64,000 bases of DNA from Candidatus Promineifilum breve (GCF_900066015.1 NZ_LN890655.1:2892726-2956725), one strand, 5' to 3'; numbered from the stretch's first letter, positions 52,335 through 61,494 are shown. Notes: a model not told the origin generated them from the letters alone. Numbers and translations are program-made.

Positions 52335-54596
52335 ATGCTTATGAACGAGCAGCTACTAACCACAATGACCTGGCTGATCCCGGCCATGCCCATCCTGGCC
52401 TTCTTTCTGATCGCCCTGTTCGTCCATCGCAACCGGACGTTGAGCTGGATGCTCGCCTGGGTGGCGATCATCAGTTCGCTGATCATGAGCTGGACGGTGG
52501 CGATCAACGTGCTGGGCCGCGGCCTGCACGCGCTGGAAGAACACCCGGTGCAGGTGGCCGGGGCGCTCGATTGGCTGCCGCTGGGCGACTTTTTCGAGGG
52601 CCAATGGTTCCGCATGGGCGTCAACGTCGATCCGTTGGGGGCCATCATGCTGATGATGGTCTCATTGGCGACGACGATGATCTTCATCTACAGCGTCGGC
52701 TACCACAACTGGGGCCACGGCCTGGGCAAGCACAAGGGCGAGCCGCAACACGACATGACCGAGGAGCCGCTGCTGGCGCGCTTCTTCGGCTATATGTGTC
52801 TCTTCGGCGGCTCCATGCTGCTGCTGGTGGTGGCCGATAACCTGCTGCTGCTCTTCTTCGGTTGGGAACTCATGGGCTTCTGCTCCTACTCGCTCATCGG
52901 CTTCTGGTATGCGCGTAATTATCCGGAGCAACAGGAGATCAAACGCATTCCGCCGCGCCAGGCAGCCATCAAGGCTTTTATGACCACCCGCGTGGCCGAC
53001 GTGGTGATGCTGTTGGGCATCGTCTTCATGTGGGTCGCCTTCGGCACGTTGAACTTCAGCGAGGCGTTCACCGTGGAGGGCTTCGAGCACGTCCTGGGCG
53101 TGGTCGGGGCGGGCGGGCTGGGGCTGATGACCCTGCTGCTCTTCACCGGCACGGTCGGCAAGTCGGCCCAGTGGCCGCTCCACGTCTGGTTGCCCGACGC
53201 GATGGAAGGCCCGACGCCGGTCAGCGCCATCATCCATGCCGCGGCCATGGTCTCGGCCGGTATCTTCATGCTGTTGCGCATCTTCCCGCTCATCGCCGTC
53301 AGTATCGAAGGGACGCCGTGGGTGGGGTTGGTCATCGCCGGCATCGGCGCGTTCACGGCCATCATGGCCGCCACCATCGCCGTGGCCCAATACGACGTGA
53401 AGGCCGTGCTGGCCTATTCGACCATCTCGCAACTGGGCTTCATGGTCGCCGCCATCGGTCTGGGGGCCTACGTGGCCGCCGCCTTCCATCTGATCACCCA
53501 CGCTTTCTTCAAGGCGCTGCTGTTCCTGGCTTCCGGTTCGGTCATCCACGGCATGGAGCACGGCGCGGTACACGTCCACGACCACCACCACGACCCGCAG
53601 GACATGCGCAACATGGGCGGGCTGCGCCAGAAGATGCCCATCACCTTCTGGACGTTCCTCATCGGTGGCCTGGCGCTGTCGGGCTTCCCGTTCGTCACCG
53701 CCGGCTTCTGGTCGAAGGACGAAATTTTCGCCGATGCCTGGTATCAGTGGTCGCACGATCAGAAGGTGCTGGCCCTGGTGGTGTTCGTCACGCTGGCGAC
53801 GGCGGCGCTGCTGACCGCCTTCTATACCATGCGCCAGATCAGCATGACATTTTTGGGCAAGCCGCGCACGGCGCTGGCCGACCACGCCCACGAGAGCAGC
53901 GGCTTTATGACCGTGCCGCTGATGGTGCTGTCGGTTTTCGCCGTCGGCGCGGGCTGGTTCGGCATCTCCGACCACTTCCTGGGCACGGACGGCATCTTCA
54001 CCAACTTTTTCCACCATTACGTCGGAGCGCAATATTTCCACCTGATGGAAGAACTGCACGAGTTGGGGCTGGTGGGGCACGCCATCGAGACGCTGCCCTG
54101 GTCGTGGGTGCCGCTCATCGTCTCGCTTGTCGTGGCCCTGGGCGGGCTGGCGCTGGGCTGGTTGGTCTATGCCCGACGGCCGCTGAGCGCCGGGCAGCCG
54201 GACCCGTTGGTCAAGACGCTCGGCCCGATCCATCCCTTCCTCAATAATAAATGGGGCTGGGACGGCCTGTACAACAGCCTGTTCATCCAGCCGACCGTCC
54301 GCCTGTCGGAGAAGGTGATCTACGAGTTCATCGACAAGGGCATCATCGACGGCACGCTGCACCTGATCGCCCGCACAGTCTATGCCATCGGCGGCTACCT
54401 GAAGCGCTTTGAAGAGGTCGTCGTCAGCGGCGGCGTGGACTGGGTAAAAGATCGCTTCTTGTCCATGGCCAAAGAGTTCCGCTATCTGCAAACGGGCAAG
54501 GTGCAGGAGTACGCGCTCATTTCGGTCTTCATCGCCACGGCGCTGGCGGTTGTCATTCTACTGATTAGTAGCGGCTGGCTGGACTACATCTTTTAA
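52335..54596 (+). CDS. nuoL: NADH-quinone oxidoreductase subunit L, extended
   Basis: About 753 residues versus roughly 610-650 in common NuoL. Antiporter-like core: FFGWELMGFCSYSLIGFWY (Glu), VGKSAQWPLHVWLPDAMEGPTPVSAIIHAAAMVSAGIFML (Lys), AVLAYSTISQLGFMVAAIG and HAFFKALLFLASGSVIHG. The C-terminal part carries the long lateral amphipathic helix; between YLKR and YLQTG, residues about 692-716 (EEVVVSGGVDWVKDRFLSMA) form an extra segment not seen in ordinary NuoL. Together with two NuoM genes downstream this fits a lengthened membrane arm. No Shine-Dalgarno sequence; ATG 52341 is an alternative start. Confidence 0.93.
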   Translation: MLMNEQLLTTMTWLIPAMPILAFFLIALFVHRNRTLSWMLAWVAIISSLIMSWTVAINVLGRGLHALEEHPVQVAGALDWLPLGDFFEGQWFRMGVNVDPLGAIMLMMVSLATTMIFIYSVGYHNWGHGLGKHKGEPQHDMTEEPLLARFFGYMCLFGGSMLLLVVADNLLLLFFGWELMGFCSYSLIGFWYARNYPEQQEIKRIPPRQAAIKAFMTTRVADVVMLLGIVFMWVAFGTLNFSEAFTVEGFEHVLGVVGAGGLGLMTLLLFTGTVGKSAQWPLHVWLPDAMEGPTPVSAIIHAAAMVSAGIFMLLRIFPLIAVSIEGTPWVGLVIAGIGAFTAIMAATIAVAQYDVKAVLAYSTISQLGFMVAAIGLGAYVAAAFHLITHAFFKALLFLASGSVIHGMEHGAVHVHDHHHDPQDMRNMGGLRQKMPITFWTFLIGGLALSGFPFVTAGFWSKDEIFADAWYQWSHDQKVLALVVFVTLATAALLTAFYTMRQISMTFLGKPRTALADHAHESSGFMTVPLMVLSVFAVGAGWFGISDHFLGTDGIFTNFFHHYVGAQYFHLMEELHELGLVGHAIETLPWSWVPLIVSLVVALGGLALGWLVYARRPLSAGQPDPLVKTLGPIHPFLNNKWGWDGLYNSLFIQPTVRLSEKVIYEFIDKGIIDGTLHLIARTVYAIGGYLKRFEEVVVSGGVDWVKDRFLSMAKEFRYLQTGKVQEYALISVFIATALAVVILLISSGWLDYIF

Positions 54597-54607
54597 TTGA
54601 GAAAGAG

Positions 54608-54680
54608 AAACCACAGATTACACAGATTACACAGATTTATACCGCGTAATCTGCGAAATCTGTGAAATCTGTGGATGCTT
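54608..54680. repeat. CACAGATTA 9-mer hairpin between nuoL and nuoM
   Basis: ACCACAGATTACACAGATTA forward, then GTAATCTGCGAAATCTGTGA in inverse sense. Confidence 0.75.
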
Positions 54681-54702
54681 CTTAAAGCTTGGCGACTAGA
54701 TT

Positions 54703-56247
54703 ATGGACGCAATTCTCGATAACTTACTGATACTGACCATCTTCTTCCCGGTGGCCGCGTCGCTTTTCATCTTTGTGCTGCCCGACGACGCGAAGAACAC
54801 CATCCGCCGGCTGGCGCTGCTGCTTAGTCTGGTGCCGCTGGTGCTGGCCCTGGTGATGTGGTTCAACTATGACCGCCTCGATGCCGGCTTGCAGTATGAG
54901 ACGCTCCTGCCCTGGTTCCCGTCTATCGGTTCCAGCTTCCACATCGGCCTCGACGGCATCAGTCTGGCGATGGTGCTGCTGACGACCATCCTGACCCCCC
55001 TGGCGATCCTGGCTTCCTATGAGATCGAAGAGAACGTGCGCACCTATATGTTCCTCTTCCTGCTCATGGAGACGGCCATGCTGGGCCTGTTCGCCTCGCT
55101 CGACCTGATCATCTTCTTCATCTTCTGGGAGTTCGGTCTGGTGCCGATGTACTTCCTGATCAAGCTATGGGGCGGCAAGGATCGCGAATATGCCTCCTTT
55201 AAGTTCATCATCTACACCATGGCCGGCAGCCTGGGCTTGCTGCTGGCGATTCAGGTGATGGGCATCTCGATGGGCACGTTCGACATCCCGGAACTGATGA
55301 ACGTCTGGGTCAATACACCGGCCGGCGGGGTGTTGCCCAACGGCCTGTCGGTCGATCTGGTGAAGGGCATTTCCTTCTGGGCCTTCGTCATCGCCTTCGC
55401 CATCAAGGTTCCCATCTGGCCCTTCCACACCTGGCTGCCCGACGCCCACACCCAGGCCCCCACCGCCGGATCGATGATCCTGGCCGGGGTGCTGCTGAAG
55501 CTGGGCGCCTATGGCTTCATCCGTCTGGTCATCCCCCTCTTCCCGGCCCAGGCCACGGCCACGGCGGGCATCCTGGCCGTGCTGGGTATGCTCAGCATCG
55601 TCATGGGCGCGTTTGCCGCCTTCGGCCAGTGGGATTTCAAGCGGCTGGTGGCCTACTCCTCGGTCAACCACATGGGCTTTGTGGTGTTGGGCATCGCCGT
55701 CATGGCCTATGCCTATGGCCTGCCGGGGGAGGTGGAGGGGCTAAACTATAGCGCCATCATCGCCACCAACGGCGCGGTGATGCAGATGTTCAATCACGGC
55801 CTGTCGGCGGCGGGCATGTTCTTCCTGGTCGGCGTCATCTATTCGCGCACCCACACCCGCGACCTGAAACAATACGGCGGCATCTGGTCGGTCATGCCCG
55901 TCTACGGCATGATCCTCATCTTCACCAGCATGGCCTCGCTGGGGTTGCCGGGCCTCAACGGTTTCGTGGGCGAGTTTCTGGTGGCCCGCGGCGCGTGGCC
56001 GGTGTTCACGATTCAGTTGGCATTGTCGATGATTGGCTTGCTGATGACCGGGGCCTACATCCTGAAGGGCATCGGCGAGACGCTCCACGGCCCGCTGAAG
56101 CCGGAATGGGCCGGGCTGCCGCAGATGACGCTGCGCGAGCACCTGGTCATTTGGCCGCTGATGGCCCTTATGTTGTCGCTGGGCATCTGGCCCCAGTGGC
56201 TGCTGGCCGTGATCAACGATACGGTGACGAGAATGTTCAGTGGCTAG
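54703..56247 (+). CDS. nuoM: NADH-quinone oxidoreductase subunit M, copy 1 (canonical)
   Basis: 514 residues, standard length, 14 or so TM helices. Key pumping residues are present: Glu143 in FWEFGLVPMY, Lys235 in AFAIKVPIWPFHTWLPDAH and Lys in LLKLGAYGF. RLVAYSSVNHMGFVVLG and NHGLSAAGMFFLVG follow. It is one of the antiporter-like proton pumps of the complex I membrane arm. Confidence 0.95.
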   Translation: MDAILDNLLILTIFFPVAASLFIFVLPDDAKNTIRRLALLLSLVPLVLALVMWFNYDRLDAGLQYETLLPWFPSIGSSFHIGLDGISLAMVLLTTILTPLAILASYEIEENVRTYMFLFLLMETAMLGLFASLDLIIFFIFWEFGLVPMYFLIKLWGGKDREYASFKFIIYTMAGSLGLLLAIQVMGISMGTFDIPELMNVWVNTPAGGVLPNGLSVDLVKGISFWAFVIAFAIKVPIWPFHTWLPDAHTQAPTAGSMILAGVLLKLGAYGFIRLVIPLFPAQATATAGILAVLGMLSIVMGAFAAFGQWDFKRLVAYSSVNHMGFVVLGIAVMAYAYGLPGEVEGLNYSAIIATNGAVMQMFNHGLSAAGMFFLVGVIYSRTHTRDLKQYGGIWSVMPVYGMILIFTSMASLGLPGLNGFVGEFLVARGAWPVFTIQLALSMIGLLMTGAYILKGIGETLHGPLKPEWAGLPQMTLREHLVIWPLMALMLSLGIWPQWLLAVINDTVTRMFSG

Positions 56248-56248
56248 T

Positions 56249-56325
56249 GATCAGTGAACAGTGGACAGTGGTCAGTGGGCAGTATCGAGATTCTGCCCAC
56301 TGACCACTGTCCACTGCCTACTGTT
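56249..56325. repeat. CAGTGGN hairpin between the two nuoM genes
   Basis: ACAGTGGACAGTGGTCAGTG, a short loop, then CCCACTGACCACTGTCCACTG. The arms pair almost perfectly. Confidence 0.78.
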
Positions 56326-56339
56326 CTGAAGGCGAAACT

Positions 56340-57998
56340 ATGGAATTCCCTTATCTTTCAATCATCGCATTATCGCCAATCCTCTTCGCGATCATCATCC
56401 TGCTGCTGCCCAAGGAGCGGGGGGAGAACGCCCGCATGTTGGGGCTGGCGGCCATGGTTCTGGGCCTGGTGTTGTCGATCTACGTCTACGTCGCCACCTA
56501 CCAGAATTTGCCCGCGGCCGGCACGCCCTGGCGCGATACGCTCATGTTCCTGGAAGAGCATAGCTGGGTTCCCAGCATCGGCATCAACTATATCGTCGGC
56601 GTCGATGGGCTGAGCGCCACGCTGGTGCTGCTGACGTCGATCGTCGGCCTGGGCGGGGTGCTCATCTCCTGGAGCGTGGACGACCGGCCGCGCGAGTTCT
56701 ACGCCTTCTTCATGTTGCTGGTGGCCGGCGTGCAGGGCGTGTTCATCGCCGTCGATGCCTTCCTGCTCTTCTTCTTCTACGAGCTGGCCGTCTTGCCCAT
56801 GTACGTGATGATCGTCGTCTGGGGCTGGAAGGTGACCCGCGAATACGCGGCCATGAAGCTGACCCTCTATCTGCTCATCGGCAGCTTCGTGTCGTTCATC
56901 GCTTTCCTGGTGCTCTACTTCACGCCGGTGGAGGGGGGCGAGGCGCTACGGACGTTTGACCTGCGCGTCTGGTCGGAGGCCAACTTCGCCTTTGACATCC
57001 AGCGAATCTGGTTCATGCCCCTCTTCCTGGGCTTTGGCGTGCTGGCCGGTCTGTGGCCGTTCCACAACTGGTCGCCCGACGGCCACGTGGCCGCGCCCAC
57101 GGCCGTGTCGATGATCCACGCCGGGGTGCTGATGAAGCTGGGAGCCTATGCTTCCATGCGGGTCGGCATCCAACTGCTGCCCGAGGGCGCGGTCTACTGG
57201 CTGCCGTTCGTAATCATCCTGACCCTGGTCAACGTCGTCTATGGCTCATTCATCGCCATGCGCCAGCGCGACATGAAGTACCTGATCGGCTACTCCAGCG
57301 TCAGCCACATGGGGCTGGTGTCGATGGGCTTCGCGGCCATGACCCTCGTCGGCTTCACCGGGGCGGGCATCCAGATGGTCAGCCACGGTGTCATGACCGC
57401 TCTCTTCTTCGCCGTCGTCGGCATGATCTACGACCGGGCGCACACGCGCAACATGGATGAACTGAGCGGTATGCGTAAGGCGCTGCCCTGGACGGTGGTG
57501 GCCTTCATCATCGGCGGTCTGGTGTCGATGGGTATGCCCGGACTGTCGGGCTTTTTGGCCGAGTTCCCCATCTTCCTGGGGGTGTGGGAGGGGCGCGGCA
57601 TCGATCTGAGCGCGGTGTTTGGTCTGAACCCGTCGAATTTCTACGGCTGGGTCGCCATCATCTCCGTGCTGGGCATCATCATCACCGCGGCCTACATCCT
57701 GCGGGCCGTGCAAAAAGTATTCTTCGGCGATTACGAGGGCGAGAAGTGGCACGACATGCGGCCGCTCATGGCTATCGACAAATTCGTCCTCGTCGCCTTC
57801 TGCGTCATCCTGATCGTCATCGGCGTCGTGCCGGCCGTCATCGCCCCCATCGTTGAGTCGGGCATGGAGCCGGTCGTCGGGCGCTTGCAGGCGGCGCAAG
57901 AGGCGGCCCAGTTCACCGGCGGAGGCGTTACCAATGCCGCGCAGGATATGTTCCGCATCGTCGCCGCTAACCTCATGTCCTGGCTGGGAGGTGCATAA
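56340..57998 (+). CDS. nuoM: NADH-quinone oxidoreductase subunit M, copy 2 (divergent)
   Basis: 552 residues. It has the antiporter-like core with Glu in FFYELAVLPMYVMIVVWGW, HAGVLMKLGAYASMR and YLIGYSSVSHMGLVSMG. At the position of the TM7 pumping lysine of copy 1 (Lys235) this copy has Leu235 (GFGVLAGLWPFHNWSPDGH). It also has longer loops. Two tandem NuoM subunits are the signature of '2M' complex I variants thought to have an extra antiporter module. It begins after an intergenic hairpin and is followed directly by nuoN. Confidence 0.93.
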   Translation: MEFPYLSIIALSPILFAIIILLLPKERGENARMLGLAAMVLGLVLSIYVYVATYQNLPAAGTPWRDTLMFLEEHSWVPSIGINYIVGVDGLSATLVLLTSIVGLGGVLISWSVDDRPREFYAFFMLLVAGVQGVFIAVDAFLLFFFYELAVLPMYVMIVVWGWKVTREYAAMKLTLYLLIGSFVSFIAFLVLYFTPVEGGEALRTFDLRVWSEANFAFDIQRIWFMPLFLGFGVLAGLWPFHNWSPDGHVAAPTAVSMIHAGVLMKLGAYASMRVGIQLLPEGAVYWLPFVIILTLVNVVYGSFIAMRQRDMKYLIGYSSVSHMGLVSMGFAAMTLVGFTGAGIQMVSHGVMTALFFAVVGMIYDRAHTRNMDELSGMRKALPWTVVAFIIGGLVSMGMPGLSGFLAEFPIFLGVWEGRGIDLSAVFGLNPSNFYGWVAIISVLGIIITAAYILRAVQKVFFGDYEGEKWHDMRPLMAIDKFVLVAFCVILIVIGVVPAVIAPIVESGMEPVVGRLQAAQEAAQFTGGGVTNAAQDMFRIVAANLMSWLGGA

Positions 57999-59492
57999 GT
58001 GAGTCCCAACGTTACCCTTTCGTGGGTATTGGCCCTGGCCCCGGAGATCGGGCTGCTGGTCGTTTTGTTCATGGTGCTAATCTTCGACCGGCTATTCAAG
58101 CCCGCCGACCGGCGACAGGTGGGCCTGTTCACGGCCTGGGGCGCGCTGGCGGTGCTGCTGCTGACGGCCGCACTGTTCTGGCTGTTTCAACAACCCAACA
58201 GCGCATGGTCGGCGGCCGAAAGCGTCTTCTGGGGCGGCATGATGCGCAACGACCTGGTGACCTTCGTCTTCCGCCTCATGTTCCTGTCGGCGCTCATCCT
58301 GACCTCGCTGCTGTCGATGGACGTGCCGCGGCTGCAACGGATCGAGTATTACGCCCTGCTCATCACGGCCACCATCGGCTTCAGCCTGATGGCCGCCTCG
58401 ACCGACCTGATCATGATCTACGTCGCGCTGGAGACGGCCAGTATCTCGTCTTACCTGCTGGCCGGCTTCTATAGCGGCGAAACCCGCTCGGCCGAAGCGG
58501 GCATGAAATACTTCGTCTATGGCGCGTTCACCACGGCGGTCATGCTCTACGGCATGAGCCTGCTCTACGGCGTGACCGGCCAGACCAACCTGTACTTGCT
58601 GGGCAGCGCCTTCAGCGGCCGGCAGATTGCCGTGGTGCAGCCGCTGCTCTTGTTGGCCGCCGTGCTCATCACGGTCGGCTTTGCCTTCAAGACGTCGATC
58701 GTCCCCTATCACTTCTGGACGCCCGACGTGTATGAGGGCGCGCCGACGCCTTTCACCGGCTTCCTGTCCACGGCTTCCAAGGCCGCCGGGTTCGCCGTGT
58801 TCCTGCGCGTCTTCCTGGCCGGCGTCGTGGGGCCGGCCAACACCGGCTCGGAGTGGTGGGCCATGCTCGTCGCCATGTGTATCATCACCATGACGCTGGG
58901 CAACTTCGTGGCTATCTTCCAGACCAACATCAAACGCCTGCTGGCCTATTCCAGCATCGCCCAGGCCGGCTACGCGCTCATCGGCCTCGTCACGCTGTCG
59001 CAAGACGGCTCCGGGGCGACGATGTTCTATCTGCTGATGTACGTCTTCACCAACATCGCCGCCTTCGGCGTGGTCATCACCGTCAGCAACGTGACGAAAT
59101 CCGACGACCTGAAAGATCTGTCGGGCCTCAATCGCCGCTCGCCGCTGCTGGCGTTGGTGATGCTGTTCGCGGTGTTGTCGCTGGGTGGCATCCCGCCCAC
59201 GGCCGGCTTCTTCGGCAAGTTTTTCCTGTTCAAGGCCGCCGTCGATACCGGCATGTGGTGGCTGGCCCTCATCGGCATCCTGAATGCCTTCATCGGCCTG
59301 TACTACTACCTGGCGATTATCAAGTATATGTATCTCTATCGCTCAGAAGAGGACGACGTAGCCATCCCCGTGTCGCGCGCGGCGCGGGTGGGGCTGATCG
59401 CCTCGGTGCTGCTGATCATCTATCTGGGCATCAGCGCCAACTCGGCCTTTGAACTGACGCGCCAGGCGGCGGCGGCATTTTTCTCTGGTTAA
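57999..59492 (+). CDS. nuoN: NADH-quinone oxidoreductase subunit N
   Basis: 497 residues from GTG 57999, immediately after the nuoM2 TAA; GGGAGGTG upstream. About 14 TM helices. YVALETASISSYLLAGF (Glu), FAFKTSIVPYHFWTPDVYEGAPTP (Lys) and LAYSSIAQAGYALIG are typical NuoN. It is the last nuo gene; the spacer to the F0 genes is 143 bases with a repeat hairpin. Confidence 0.95.
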   Translation: MSPNVTLSWVLALAPEIGLLVVLFMVLIFDRLFKPADRRQVGLFTAWGALAVLLLTAALFWLFQQPNSAWSAAESVFWGGMMRNDLVTFVFRLMFLSALILTSLLSMDVPRLQRIEYYALLITATIGFSLMAASTDLIMIYVALETASISSYLLAGFYSGETRSAEAGMKYFVYGAFTTAVMLYGMSLLYGVTGQTNLYLLGSAFSGRQIAVVQPLLLLAAVLITVGFAFKTSIVPYHFWTPDVYEGAPTPFTGFLSTASKAAGFAVFLRVFLAGVVGPANTGSEWWAMLVAMCIITMTLGNFVAIFQTNIKRLLAYSSIAQAGYALIGLVTLSQDGSGATMFYLLMYVFTNIAAFGVVITVSNVTKSDDLKDLSGLNRRSPLLALVMLFAVLSLGGIPPTAGFFGKFFLFKAAVDTGMWWLALIGILNAFIGLYYYLAIIKYMYLYRSEEDDVAIPVSRAARVGLIASVLLIIYLGISANSAFELTRQAAAAFFSG

Positions 59493-59534
59493 AATTGACC
59501 GAGTGATCGATTGTGATACAATGCGCAAACGATA

Positions 59535-59628
59535 GAGAAATTAGGAATTACGAATTACGAATTAGGAATTAAAGATAAAACCTAACGAAAACGGGATTCC
59601 TAATTCTTAATTCCTAATTCCTAATTAT
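59535..59628. repeat. AATTAGG/AATTACG inverted array between nuoN and F0 genes
   Basis: AATTAGGAATTACGAATTAC forward and TTCCTAATTCTTAATTCCTA in inverse sense around an AT-rich loop. The right arm ends near the GTG at 59636. Confidence 0.75.
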
Positions 59629-59635
59629 TAAAAAC

Positions 59636-59929
59636 GTGTCTCAAGATCCGAACCTCAGACAGGCGGCCGCGCTGACCAACACCGTTGGGCAGGTCGGTTG
59701 CGTCACTGCCTTCGCGGCCCTGATCATCATCGGCATCGCTTTCGGCGCCGGATGGTTTCTGGATGGCTATCTGGGCAATGAGCGTAAGATCTTTACCGTA
59801 ATTTTCATGCTCGGCAGCTTCCCGGTCACGCTATATGCCATGATTCGCATCAGCCTGTGGATGATGGAAAAAGCCAACCGGTCGGTCGAGCGCATAAACC
59901 AGGAAGAAAAGGACAAGACCGCAACATGA
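59636..59929 (+). CDS. AtpZ/AtpI-family F0 accessory protein
   Basis: 97 residues from GTG 59636, two TM helices (ALIIIGIAFGAGWFLDGYLG and VIFMLGSFPVTLYAMIRISLWMM). Position before atpB and the WFLDGYLG turn match the AtpZ/AtpI group, which assists c-ring assembly or Mg2+ supply. The stop overlaps the atpB start (ATGA). A charged N- and C-terminus lie in the cytoplasm. Confidence 0.8.
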   Translation: MSQDPNLRQAAALTNTVGQVGCVTAFAALIIIGIAFGAGWFLDGYLGNERKIFTVIFMLGSFPVTLYAMIRISLWMMEKANRSVERINQEEKDKTAT

Positions 59930-61074
59930 GAATAAAGAAACGCTACATTCTCCTTATCCTCATCGCCCTGATGATCCTCTTCGGCTCGGTCATCGCCTAC
60001 ACCAAGCCCGTATTGCCCTTCATCCAGTTGCCCGGCGAACCGTATCCGGGCACGGAAGGGCTGATGCCGTCGTTCTTGTTCAACAACGCCGGGCTGATCA
60101 ACACCTTCGTCGCCACGCTGGTGGCCTGGGGGGTGGTGTTGTTGCTGGCGTTTGGCTTGCGCGCCCGCTCGCGCACGGCCGATGAAGTGCCGACCGGCTT
60201 CTACAACGTCTTTGAGATGATTCTGGAAGGGGCCTATAACTTCGCCCAGAACATCGCCGGGCCGAAAGTGCGGGAGTTCTTCCCCTACTTTATGAGCTTC
60301 ATCCTGATCATCCTGGTCTCCAACTGGATGGGCCTTATCCCCGGCTATGACAGCATCGGCCTGTGGGAGCACAAGCCGCACTTTGCCGAGTTGGAAGTGG
60401 AAAAGGAGCTTACCGCGGCGGCCGCCGCCGCGGGGGAAGAGGTCGATCACACCGCGCTGGAAGAGGCCATGCACGAAGCCGGGCTGGCCGAAGACGAGAC
60501 CAACGCCTGGGGCCTGCGCGATGGACTGTTCCTGATTCGCGCCGATAACGCCCAGGAAGGCGCGGCCATCGAGACCGACTCGCACGGCCGGGCCGTGGGT
60601 CGCAATATCGAAACCGCCGACTGGACGATTGTGCCCCTGCTGCGCCCGGCATCGACCGACCTGAACTTCACCCTGGCCTTTGCCCTCATCGCGATGGTGA
60701 TGGTGCAGTACTTCGGCTTCAAGCACCTGGGCTTCAGCTATCTGCAAAAGTTCTTCCCCTTCCTGGAAAAGAACTGGGTGGATAAGGTCAAGGGCAACCC
60801 CATCAAGGCCATCGACCCGGCGGTCGGTATCCTGGAACTGGTCAGCGAGATCTCCAAAATCATCTCGTTCTCCTTCCGTCTTCTGGGCAATATGTTCGCC
60901 GGCATGGTCTTGCTGTTCGTCATGGGCTACATTCTGTCCGTCGCCAACCTGGCCTTCTTCGGACTGGAATTGTTCGTCGGCGTCATCCAGGCGCTCGTGT
61001 TTGCCCTGCTGACGCTCATCTTTATGAATAGCGCCACCGAACATCATGGCGGTGGTGGTGAAGAGCATCACTAG
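59926..61074 (+). CDS. atpB: ATP synthase F0 subunit a, with loop insertion
   Basis: 382 residues versus about 240-290 usually. The catalytic Arg lies in SFSFRLLGNMFAGMVLL (Arg318). VSNWMGLIPGYDSIG and STDLNFTLAFALIAM are normal elements. Between them, residues about 146-240 form an acidic, Ala-rich loop (HFAELEVEKELTAAAAAAGEEVDH ...) roughly 70 residues longer than standard. The start ATG 59926 overlaps atpZ/I; the longer frame from 59857 lies inside that gene. A His-rich C-terminus (EHHGGGGEEHH) ends the protein. Confidence 0.93.
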   Translation: MRIKKRYILLILIALMILFGSVIAYTKPVLPFIQLPGEPYPGTEGLMPSFLFNNAGLINTFVATLVAWGVVLLLAFGLRARSRTADEVPTGFYNVFEMILEGAYNFAQNIAGPKVREFFPYFMSFILIILVSNWMGLIPGYDSIGLWEHKPHFAELEVEKELTAAAAAAGEEVDHTALEEAMHEAGLAEDETNAWGLRDGLFLIRADNAQEGAAIETDSHGRAVGRNIETADWTIVPLLRPASTDLNFTLAFALIAMVMVQYFGFKHLGFSYLQKFFPFLEKNWVDKVKGNPIKAIDPAVGILELVSEISKIISFSFRLLGNMFAGMVLLFVMGYILSVANLAFFGLELFVGVIQALVFALLTLIFMNSATEHHGGGGEEHH

Positions 61075-61084
61075 AATGAAGCGG

Positions 61085-61122
61085 GCGGCCGCGGCCCACA
61101 AGGCCCCGGCCGCCACTCAACA
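61085..61122 (+). other. GC-rich hairpin between atpB and atpE
   Basis: GGCGGCCGCGGCC and GGCCCCGGCCGCC pair around CACAA. It may stabilise the atpE mRNA or set the expression ratio of subunit c. GGAGG precedes the atpE ATG. Confidence 0.5.
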
Positions 61123-61162
61123 ATTGGCACCAATCATTACATTCATATCGGAGGACTGACAC

Positions 61163-61411
61163 ATGGATGAACTATCAGCAGCAGCACTCGCCGAAGGCCT
61201 GAAGGCTATTGGCGCCGGTCTGGCTATGTTGGGCGCGATCGGCGCCGGCGCCGGTATCGGTATTCTGGTCGGCGGCGCCGTCCAGGGTATCGCCCGTAAC
61301 CCGGACGCCAGCGGCAATATCCAGACCAACATGATTCTTGGTATCGCCTTCACTGAAGCGGTCGCCATCTACGCCCTGGTTGTGGCGTTGATCATCTTGT
61401 TCGTGTTCTAA
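61163..61411 (+). CDS. atpE: ATP synthase F0 subunit c
   Basis: 82 residues forming two TM helices joined by the polar loop ARNPDASG. The ion-binding Glu65 is in [12 protein letters not shown]; it is followed by Ala and there is no helix-1 Gln at the sodium position, so the ring is probably proton-coupled. A strong GGAGG ribosome site fits high expression. Confidence 0.95.
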   Translation: MDELSAAALAEGLKAIGAGLAMLGAIGAGAGIGILVGGAVQGIARNPDASGNIQTNMILGIAFTEAVAIYALVVALIILFVF

Positions 61412-61494
61412 AAGGATACCCGGTGGGTGGGTCGTCGGCCGATTCATCGTCGTACGATGGCTCGTCAGTCGACCAGTTTGAATGAGGAAAACTT

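Noticed and set aside
52662-54491. 609-codon minus-strand frame opposite nuoL (and a similar one at 44781-46460)
   Set aside because: His/Gln/Arg/Gly-rich shadow translations of NuoL and the amidase; no motifs.
61163-61411. Sodium-type c-ring
   Set aside because: The Na+ signature (helix-1 Gln plus Glu-Ser/Thr in helix 2) is absent; Glu65 is followed by Ala.
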